Source: Macrosoma leucophasiata
Lineage: Eukaryota > Arthropoda > Insecta > Lepidoptera > Hedylidae
Direction: 5' to 3'
Length of the DNA: 64,000 bases
NCBI GenBank assembly: GCA_036365455.1
Contig: JAWQUS010000011.1
Location: forward strand, 7,584,001-7,648,000
This document shows, one piece after another, positions 55,704 through 64,000 of the stretch (position 1 is the first letter of the stretch; every line of letters starts with the position of its first letter). Both the position numbers and the translations under genes were made by a program. The notes beneath the pieces were generated by a model. It did no database searches. It saw only the letters and a list, made by a program, of their open reading frames with translations, and was not told where the DNA came from.

Positions 55704-55900
55704 CTAGCTGTGCCTGCGACTTTGTTCGCGTGGAATAGTGACTATGGGATTTTGCGCTTTTGGATATAAATTTTAAATAGCTAAAATCTATTTTACAGTA
55801 TGCTTCTCTGTACACGATATAAGACGTATGGCCATCGGGGATAAAAGCACACAGGCTGCTAGGATTGCGAAAAACATTCTATGGTTTAAACACTCAGTCG
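55704..55900 (-). mobile_element. Helitron 3' end
   Basis: Plus strand A|CTAGCTGTGCCTGCGACTTT...GTTCGCGTGG is the inverse of the Lep1-like end; the 5' limit is not clear. Confidence 0.6.
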
Positions 55901-56145
55901 TGTAACTACCTACCTACAAACGCCCATCCTACGCTGAATCGTATTTTCGACAAGGCCATTTTAAACTTCTGTGCATAATATTTTTTTATAGACAGTTATT
56001 ATAACGTTTTGTAATGTTTCAGTCATTTAGTGCTACTGGCAGAGAATGGAAGATGAAAGATAGACCTATACATAATAAATATGCACTCCGTAAGAGCCGG
56101 CAGAAGTGAAAAATTTAATATTAACGTTGTGCATTTTTTACCACT

Positions 56146-56600
56146 AATGCCACCAACACCACCACCACCATCACCACCATCACCACCACCACTGTCCCCA
56201 CTACCACCTCCACCACCGCCACCACCACAAACGCCACCAACGCCATCAACGCCACCACCAACACCAACATCCTATCCACCACAACACCTACGCCACCAAT
56301 ACCACCAATGACACCAACGCCACCAAAACTACCAACAACACCCCCAAAGTAACCAATGCCTCCATCGCCACTAAAAATCACCACCACCGCCAACACCACC
56401 ACCAACGCCACTAACACCACCACCGGAGTCACCAACGACTCCAATGACACCAATGACACCAATGATACCAACGACACCAACGTCACCAATGCCACGAATG
56501 CCACCACAACCATTACCAACACCACCAATGCCAGCAACGCCACTAACGCCACCAATACCATCACCACCATCACCACTACCACCACCATCATCATCATAAC
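56146..56600. repeat. ACC/CAC trinucleotide tract, about 450 bases
   Basis: CCACCA, CACCAT and ACCAACGCC units almost without break. Open frames on both strands (Pro/Thr/Asn-rich, or Val/Gly-rich) are by-products of the repeat. Confidence 0.9.
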
Positions 56601-56660
56601 CAACATCCGAAAGACGTCTCCGCTGGACAAAGCCTTTCCCGAAGATGCTCATAACAGTGT
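56582..56660 (+). repeat. CCGAAAGACGTC repeat, copy 3
   Basis: CATCATCATCATAACCAACATCCGAAAGACGTC-type junction, as at 18910; the trinucleotide tract may have grown from its CAT run. Confidence 0.65.
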
Positions 56661-56756
56661 TAAGAGTCAAAAGTGAAGAATATGCCATAATTGGTGATCA
56701 TAGCGGCGATTGTTTTATGCCGGGACGCTGCTATGCGGTATGCTTAATGTTACTAA

Positions 56757-57542
56757 CGGCCAAGTGCGAGTCGAACTCGTGCACGAAGGGTTCCAAATTA
56801 CATAAACATATATATCGATCAAAAACATATACGAAAAAAAACACCTTTATTGTATGCCCCCTTGAACCCCTTAACATTTTAATTTTCTTATTTTTATTAA
56901 TTAATTTTGTCTTTATAGAGGTAACAGAAATACATAATTTGTGAAAAGGTGAGCTTTCTAGATATCACTATTAATGAGATACAGCCTGGTGACAGACAGA
57001 CGGTCGGACGGACAGACAGACAAACAGCGGAGGGTTAATAATCCGTAGGGTCCGTTTTTACCTTTTAGGTACGAAACCCCGTAAGCGATAGAACAAAGAT
57101 ACAGAATAGCTGAAAAATATTCGATACAATTCTTTAAATTGACATAACTTTTTTATTTCGAAACCGATTCACATGAAACAAACACTAAATGTTCAGTGAA
57201 ACTTACCACAATATAACTGGAAATTGCAAATCGGATAAGCCATTTCTGAAATAAGCGTGCACAAACACACAGACAAACAGACATTTTTCGGGATAAAAAG
57301 TAACCAGTGTTGTGCGCCAAAGGTTAAAGTATAATCGTACTAAGTTTCATTGTAATCGGACCGTTAGTTTTTATGTGATGTTTGAACAAACAGACAGACT
57401 GACAGACAGACAAAAATTTTTTTAATCACATATTTGGGTTCGGTATTGATCTAAGTATATCTAGTAACGTCCCCTGGTATTTATTTTTTAATATTTTTGA
57501 TGTACAGAATTTACATTTCTACAGTTTTATTATAAGTATAGA
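56757..57542 (-). mobile_element. Helitron (Lep1-like), 5' part
   Basis: Minus strand A|TCTATACTTATAATAAAAC at 57542, then the same body as 44545 with (TGTC)n tracts; breaks off at CGAGTTCGACTCGCACTTGG. Confidence 0.75.
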
Positions 57543-60249
57543 TATACGAGTAGATAAATGTTTTCGTTTCGGAATGCAATAGGTAAATCATATTTTTAAC
57601 TGTCATTTACAAGTACCCATAAAATGTATTATTTTACTTTTCTCATTAATTTGCTGGTAAAAATGCTACACCTGAAGATGGTATTGCTGTATAACTTCTC
57701 GTCTATATTAGGGTTATCGTGTTGTCATTCAATAAACACACTTCCAAGTTGTGAAGGTACCTATCGATGAGAATCTTCTGCATATAAAAATTGCAGAACA
57801 ACTCATTTGCCAATCCTGGAATCGTATCTAATACCTTAACACTAACAGTGGACAATAGTCCACTTTTACCAAGTCATGGAGACAATTCACTTCAACTTTT
57901 TTATTAGTACAACAAAATGTTCTTTGTCATTTTTTCGAAGATCCTCATTACGTTCATACACGAAGTAAACCTATTAATTGAGCATTGTTTGTACAAAATG
58001 TGTTATGATATAGTAGCTTCTGGCCATCTATAACTCATGATATAGTCAGTTAACAATTGCTAAATAAAAAAAATGACAAGTTGTAAAACATTATTTACAC
58101 ATACCAACGCAACGCTAATGATCTTAAGAAAGTCAATTTAATCTCTTGGATTTATTTCCCTACCTTTCTATCAGAAATCTCTCAACATTCATCTCAAATT
58201 TCTCAATAATCAAATGTAAGGCAGAAAAGTGAAGTAGCAACAAAATTGTCATGACAATAGAAATAACAATAATGTACCTAGATAAAGAATTTATTAATCA
58301 ATTATTAAACATTTTGAAATCACCATGAAATTACTAAAGAAAATATAAAATACGCCATAAAAACGTGTCGTAATACTCTCAATTACTTCCAATCCATTTT
58401 CCGCTCATGACTCTTTATTAGGAGGTCAACGAGCAACGACGCAACGTGCTGCGAAAAAAATTAAATGTGGTTCATCTACTTAATATTTTAACATCCTGCA
58501 ATTTCGCAGATTGTGTAAAGGACAACTAATTTCAAAATGATTGCACGATTCGTGTTTCTAAAACATTTATGTGCTCATGTGAGGGAAACAAATAGTATGC
58601 AGATTTAATTTGATTTGCAAACTAACATTGACACATTAATATACTGTATACTTCACTAAGTAAACATCCAGAATTATTAAACAAACATCTTGCAAATATA
58701 TCAAGCAATATTTTCTAAAATTACACACACTGGTGCCACATACAACAATGGAATACAATGAACGCAAGCACGTTCCCAACAAATCAAGTATTATAAAAAT
58801 ATGCCTCGGACAATCCACTCGGTTGTAACGGCTTTGTCCTGATGAATATTTTACGTGAAATTTCCTCTACATCAGAATCTTTGTCCCCAGTAATTTCGGT
58901 GTGAAATGAGTTTCAACATGTAACTTTTATCTTGGTGAAAATTGAAGATAAAGTTACGAAAGTATAGCAAGCAAATTTCGTTTTTACGTCGGACAATTCC
59001 AGTGAATGTTATGATACTTCTGTTACTGCGGATGTTAGGCGTTTTTTAGGTTCCATTTTCCTTTATGTGGTAATAAGTTTTGCATTTTTTATATCTTTCA
59101 GTTTAGTATTCTAGACTTTTTTTCTGGGAACGACGGGTAACGTCCATCGTTTTACTAGCTTTATTTGCAATGATGCCATTGTAATTTGAATTTGAATTTT
59201 AACAACAGCAAAAAAGTCTTGTTATTTTCGAGGAGCATTGACTTTTTTTACTGCTTCAGTAGCATCACCAGTATTTACTGTTACGCTTGAAGAAGGGTTT
59301 GACATGGGCGTACCCAGTAAAGGGCTCATGTTGGGGCAACAGTCTAAAATAAGATGTAACTAGCAAACTAAACCCGCGATCTTACTCCAGTTTTTTCATA
59401 CAAAAAGGTTACACCCGCACCCCATAGTACCCTGTATCTGTGTACCATGTATAATTCGACTGACGACTATCGAGACTGAACTTTTTTACGGATATGAGTA
59501 TTGTAGTTAGTACCTAGACGATTAAGTTTTTTAGGTTTGATTAGGTACCTTACAGATCAGAGCCAGGGTGGGGCAAGCGCCCCACTCTGCCCACCGTAGC
59601 CCATTGAGTTTGATCCTTATTCTTGGAATAATTTATATTTGGATTTGTCTATGAGAGAAGACTGTCAGTAGTAGGTACTCTCAAATGTGATCGTTTAAAC
59701 TTTTTCCCATGAAATAAAAAAAACTGTAAATCGTGCGTTTTTTTTTTCATGTGATCTTTGAAGCAATCGATTCGCACGCTATGTATTTTCTTGTGTGGAC
59801 ATAATTTCGTTAATTCCTCGCTTTTCATTAATGAATTGACTACTAACTCATCTCAAATAATGTTATATCGTTCCTTGGTAATAAATAATATATTAAAATA
59901 CATCTCCAGCTCTGGTAAACCCATATGACATTAGAAACACATTTGAATGTGTTCATTTTTTAATCTAAAACACAGACATTTACTATTATCAAAATACTAA
60001 CATTGAAGGAAACATAATCCACTGCTTAAGAAACCTTAACATTCAATAAAAGCAAAAGCGCTTGTTCTAAATGATTTGTTACAAATAATCTGCGAGAAAT
60101 CCATTCAATCATCTAAATTATTCAACTTTTGTCTCCAGTTTCTTTTATTGTTAGTAATAAATCGAAGCTGAGTTTGATGGAATACGGGTATGAATTATGA
60201 AATAACTTAAAATTGATATTTTATTTCTTGCTAGCATTTTACGCTGGGC
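57543..60249. other. Long AT-rich stretch; nothing recognised
   Basis: No exon with signal peptide or CUB pattern, no repeat family. It is presumably intron of the CUB gene if its first exon is beyond 64000. Confidence 0.35.
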
Positions 60250-60323
60250 TATCATTTATTTATGAAACTTTTACTTTTAACCCGAGTGCAAAAAACGAGA
60301 AGGTACTCAATCAATTCGGCCGG

Positions 60324-60383
<60 letters not shown>

Positions 60384-60690
60384 ACGTATGTGCGTGAATT
60401 TCGCCAAGGTTTCTGAACCGATTTACATAATTCTTTTTTTGGTTGATGCGGAATAGTTTCGAATTGGTTCCATAAAAAAATTATTCAGATAGGCCCCTCA
60501 CTTTTTATTTTAGGAGCATTTTTTTACTTAATTTCACCTCAGACTAAAGGAATAAGAATAGACGGCGTGTTGTCATACAGTGCGTTGAATCCACTGACGT
60601 CCTAGATAGTCCTAATGCGACGAACAAGATGACAACAAGTGACAATGACACATTTACTCATCGACGACACAACACAGCTTGTTACACTCT
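60250..60690 (-). repeat. Uninterrupted copy of the 1655/4048 repeat
   Basis: On the minus strand the (TA)n run is followed directly by CCGGCCGAATTGATTGAGTA and CCTTCTCGTTTTTTGCACTC, showing the sequence before the insertion seen at 2051-4047. Confidence 0.8.
60324..60380. repeat. (AT)n microsatellite
   Basis: Over 25 AT units with one interruption. Confidence 0.9.
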
Positions 60691-60942
60691 TATACTTATA
60701 TATATTATATATTATACTCTATATATTATACTCTTTCGTGGATATTTTTTTTTCATTGATTTCGTATAGTCGTGTCACAGTATAAGTACATACAGTAGTT
60801 TATCGCCTTTGAAGTTTTGCGATATGCCGCCTTCACCCATCAAAACGAAAAATCATTAAGGTTGTCACGTTTTTGGTTTTTATTTACGTTGTTTGTAACG
60901 CGTCAGTTTACGTTGAACATACATAAAAATCCTAAAAACATC

Positions 60943-61112
60943 ACGCCTGTAATCCCCTAAGGGGTAGGGAGAGGTAAATCGGATTCATGCATACATCCTA
61001 GATTCGCCGGTCACGTTTTGGCCCATGTAACAACACCAAGCCTGTTGACATTTCCGGGCACTTTACCAAACTTTGAGATACTGGGAAGCCTCCAGAAAAT
61101 GGAAAAATCTAT
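60943..61112 (-). mobile_element. tRNA-derived SINE, 3' half
   Basis: CACGCCTGTAATCCCCTAAG, GGTCACGTTTTGGCCCATGT and TTTCCGGGCACTTTACC in inverse orientation. Confidence 0.75.
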
Positions 61113-61353
61113 CAAACTATAAATATCTCAACCTATCAACAATTTACCAGTCTATCATCAATCTACCAGTATTCCAGTTGGGCGGTCTATCAGTACGCCA
61201 GAATTCTTACAATTATAATGTACCGATCCTAATATTCTTCCATACCTTTTTAATTCCGTCCAATATAACCCGAATATGAAATACATACTGTAGTATATCT
61301 AATCTGTGCAGTTTGGTATATTTAATCTGTGCAGATTAGATATACATAATCTG

Positions 61354-61517
61354 TGTCACGGGGACTGGGACGCCCTCTTGCCCTCTTCCGGTGGGACCTT
61401 CTGAGAGGAAAACGTGCTCGTTGTGTTCTATGAGATTACCAATAAATAATAGTGTGTTCCGAATTGCGTTGTATCAATTAATTACAACCTACACCCGGGG
61501 CGCCGCATATATAATAA
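61354..61517 (+). repeat. Probable 5' LTR of a Ty3/Gypsy element
   Basis: Begins TGTCACGGGGACTGGGACGC, contains AATAAATAATAG as a polyadenylation-like box and ends just before the primer site. The start is a guess because the 3' LTR is outside the window. Confidence 0.5.
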
Positions 61518-61518
61518 T

Positions 61519-61532
61519 TGGCGACGAGGATG
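61519..61532 (+). other. Primer-binding site for tRNA-Ser
   Basis: TGGCGACGAGGATG is the complement of a 3' end CATCCTCGTCG plus CCA, as in tRNA-Ser(GCU). Confidence 0.75.
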
Positions 61533-61565
61533 CACAGAGAGACTCGGAGAGGGCCAGTGAAAACA

Positions 61566-62498
61566 ATGACTAATAATAATTTTGTGAGGATTGATCCGTT
61601 CAATGGCAAGGATTTCGAGTTATTCGAACAGCAGTTAGAGTGTATTATAACCTTAAATGATGTCGATAAAACGAAACAAACGGCATTATTACTTACAAAT
61701 GTAACATCAAAAGTGTTAGAAATTTTAAATCACTTGTGCGCACCTGTGAAACCCATAAAAAAGGACTTTAATGACCTTATTATATTGTTGAGAGATAGAT
61801 TCGCAAAGTCGACATCGTCAGTGTTGGATAGAACAGCATTTCGGTCAAGAAATCAAAATATTAATGAGAGTATTGAGGATTATATAATTGAACTAAAGAA
61901 ATTAGCCCAAAGATGTAATTTCAAGGACATGGAAGATCAGGTGAAAGAAAAGTTCATTGATGGAGTGAACAAACCTTTAATTAAATTTGAATTACTGAAA
62001 AATGCCGACGGTACATTAGAAAACCTTGTTATACTGGCTAGGACGGTGGAAGCAGCCATCAAGCAGTCACACCTAGAACTGGAACATGGGGAACAATCTC
62101 AAGGAATAAAAGAAATGTTCTTCACAGAGCGGAAAAAGACACGGCTACATCCATCTACATCACAAATTAAACAAAAGCAAAGCTGGAATAAACAGTACAG
62201 AGATCCAGCAATCAAGAAAAATAGTGTTGTGTGTTATGTGTGTGGTAAAGACAATCATGTGAGGTCTGAGTGTTCATTGAAAAATAAATACTGCTCTGAA
62301 TGTGGGAAACAAGGACACATTTTCCGCGTCTGTAGTGTTCGTCAAACTAATAATTTACTGTTTGTAAATGTGATGGGTGAAGAAAACCATGAAGAAGACA
62401 TCCAAAATTTGTTTAAAACGGAAGACAACGCCGATATGTATTATTGTACTGTATGTATGCTTTTAATTTTGTTGAAAGGAAGGTACCTCCACAGTTGA
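61566..62498 (+). CDS. gag: Gag of the Ty3/Gypsy element
   Basis: The first ATG after the primer site opens MTNNNFVRIDPFNGKDFELF. The N-terminal two thirds form a helical capsid-like domain (LLRDRF, ESIEDYIIELKKLAQRC, KFIDGVNKP). Two CCHC zinc knuckles follow: CYVCGKDNHVRSEC and CSECGKQGHIFRVC. The frame is intact to 62498. Pol lies in the -1 frame and overlaps by about 80 bases, so pol expression would need -1 frameshifting; no classical slippery heptamer was spotted. Confidence 0.85.
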   Translation: MTNNNFVRIDPFNGKDFELFEQQLECIITLNDVDKTKQTALLLTNVTSKVLEILNHLCAPVKPIKKDFNDLIILLRDRFAKSTSSVLDRTAFRSRNQNINESIEDYIIELKKLAQRCNFKDMEDQVKEKFIDGVNKPLIKFELLKNADGTLENLVILARTVEAAIKQSHLELEHGEQSQGIKEMFFTERKKTRLHPSTSQIKQKQSWNKQYRDPAIKKNSVVCYVCGKDNHVRSECSLKNKYCSECGKQGHIFRVCSVRQTNNLLFVNVMGEENHEEDIQNLFKTEDNADMYYCTVCMLLILLKGRYLHS

Positions 62499-64000
62499 TA
62501 ACCTTAGAAGTCGAGGGCCAATCATTGGAATTTGAACTGGACACTGGCTCTGAAGTCAGCACTTTAACCATTGAGGATAGGAATAAATTATTGCCTGGTA
62601 AGTCTATCGAACGAACTAATATTACATTTAAAAACTTTGATCAAAGCTTGTCGCAACCCATTGGTGTAATAAGAAATTTAAATATATGTTGGAATGATAC
62701 GGTAAAAAAAGCAGATGTGTATGTAGTAGGAAAGGACAAACCCAGAATTTTGGGTAGGAGCTGGCTTAACATTTTTGAGCAGTGGCCTTTAAAATTAAAT
62801 GAAAATTGGTGCGACCAAAGGGTAAATGATACATGTAATCCAGTAGAGGTGATAAAAAACAAGTTCACAGAAGTATTCACACCTGGTTGGGGAGATTTTA
62901 AAGGAGAATGCATTAAATTAAAGTTAAAACCTGATGCTAAACCTAAATTTTTGCAGATAAGACAGGTGCCCTTCGCTCTTAAAGACAAAGTTAATAATGA
63001 AATCAAAAGACTTTTATATAACAAAAGAATTGAGCCTGTAGAGTACAGTGAATGGGGCACACCTGTAATTCCAATTATGAAACCTGATGGATCAGTCAGA
63101 TTATGTGGTGATTACAAAGTAACCCTTAATCCATACCTAGAAACTGACCACTATCCACTGCCACATATAGAAACAATATTTCAAACTCTGAAAGGTGGTG
63201 AATACTATTGTGAGCTTGATTTGAAAGAAGCTTACTTGCAAGCACCATTAGATATTAATTCACAGACCCTGACCGTTATTAATACTGAGTTCGGAATATA
63301 TAAATATCTTTTCTTACCATACGGTGTGAGTACTGGACCTGGTTCATTTCAAAGATTAATGAGTATGAAATTAAATCACATACCTAACATTGTGGTTTTC
63401 ATTGACAACATTTATATGTGTGGTAAAGATCTATCAGATATGAATAATACATTGGATAAAGTGTTAACAGTCTTGAAAGAGTCTGGGTTGAAAATTAAAT
63501 CAGAAAAATGTAAGTTTTTTAGAAAAAGTATAGAAGTTTTTGGATACAATATTAACAAGGTAGGCATAAGTATTGTAAAAGAGAATATTCAGCCAATATT
63601 GGCGCTATCACCACCAGAAAATATGACTATGTTAAAATCATTTCTCGGGAAAATTAATTACTATGCACGTTTTTTGAAAGATATGGCTAGTATGATAGCT
63701 CCATTATATGAATGTACTAGGAAAGAAAAATTTAAATGGACTGAGGAATGTCAATATAGCTTTAATTTGATAAAACAGAAATTGTCAACAGCCCAAAGTG
63801 TGTGTCATTATGACCCCAACTTACCCTTGATATTGTCTTGCGATGCCGCATCTGAAGGCATTAGTGCCATTCTATCAAATCGTGGAACTGACAATGTGAT
63901 TAGACCAATAGCATTTGCCAGTAAAAAATTGAATGATAGGGAAAAGAAATATTGTACTCTGGATAAAGAGGCTTTGGCAATTATATTTGGGATAACAAAA
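62417..64000 (+). CDS. pol: Pol of the Ty3/Gypsy element (protease, RT, RNase H), 3' end outside the window
   Basis: Open without stop from 62417 to the end. Order: protease with LDTGSEVST; then ILGRSWL; RT with GTPVIPIMKPDGSVRLCGDY, LDLKEAYLQAPLD, FLPYGVSTGPGSFQRLM and VVFIDNIYM; SFLGKINYYARFL; RNase H with LSCDAASEGISAIL and LDKEALAI. The order and the RLCGDYK variant fit Ty3/Gypsy elements of the mag/K02A2.6-like group. The usual catalytic Asp pair reads Asp-Asn here. Integrase is beyond 64000. Confidence 0.88.

Noticed and set aside
56121..56688. Long Pro/Thr- and Val/Gly-rich open frames on both strands
   Set aside because: They are produced by the trinucleotide tract; the frames overlap in antisense and have no other content.

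Overview
The window reads as nuclear DNA of a moth or butterfly (Lepidoptera). The composition is AT-rich. It holds intron-split genes, Helitron ends with the A|TC...CTAG|T junctions of lepidopteran Lep1-type elements, many copies of a Metulj-like SINE, tRNA- and 5S-rRNA-derived SINEs, and remnants of RTE, CR1/Jockey-like, Penelope-like and Ty3/Gypsy retroelements. Nothing prokaryotic or viral in organisation was found. All family names below come from motifs read by eye, not from a database search.

The only substantial host gene lies on the minus strand. Twelve exons spread from 54707 down to 9524 join in perfect phase into about 588 codons: four CUB domains and a hydrophobic C-terminus ending at a TAA, with AATAAA 39 bases further on. 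Architecture and sequence feel point to a suppressor-of-lurcher-1 (SOL-1)-like surface protein. The signal-peptide exon is not in view, so the 5' end probably lies beyond position 64000. The intron between 31124 and 54529 is over 23 kb. A second minus-strand gene is represented only by a promoter, short leader and signal-peptide exon at 4631-4716; its other exons were not found.

Region by region. 1-4100: SINE tail, an ORF1-only retroelement remnant, and a dispersed repeat split by a 2 kb element with about 450-base terminal inverted repeats. 4460-8460: a TA-flanked MITE, the orphan first exon, and a 3.6 kb Helitron that carries a 120-base tandem array and a nested 2.2 kb transposon with transposase-like remnants. 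9480-31130: eleven CUB-gene exons in introns crowded with SINEs, MITEs, a Helitron with its own tandem array (12644-15273), a 242-base MITE and its longer relative, and an EN-RT LINE (27038-29336). 31130-54530: the giant intron, holding Helitron pieces, an RT fragment, an RTE tail, a hAT-like MITE, nested SINEs, a tRNA-like sequence and a Penelope-like GIY-YIG remnant. 54700-61350: LINE tail, a 450-base ACC/CAC tract, a Helitron copy and long featureless stretches. 61354-64000: the 5' part of a Ty3/Gypsy element (LTR, tRNA-Ser primer site, gag, protease-RT-RNase H) running off the end.

The main pattern is how mobile elements press against splice sites of the host exons, often leaving only 10-30 bases of intron, while exon phases and splice consensus stay intact.
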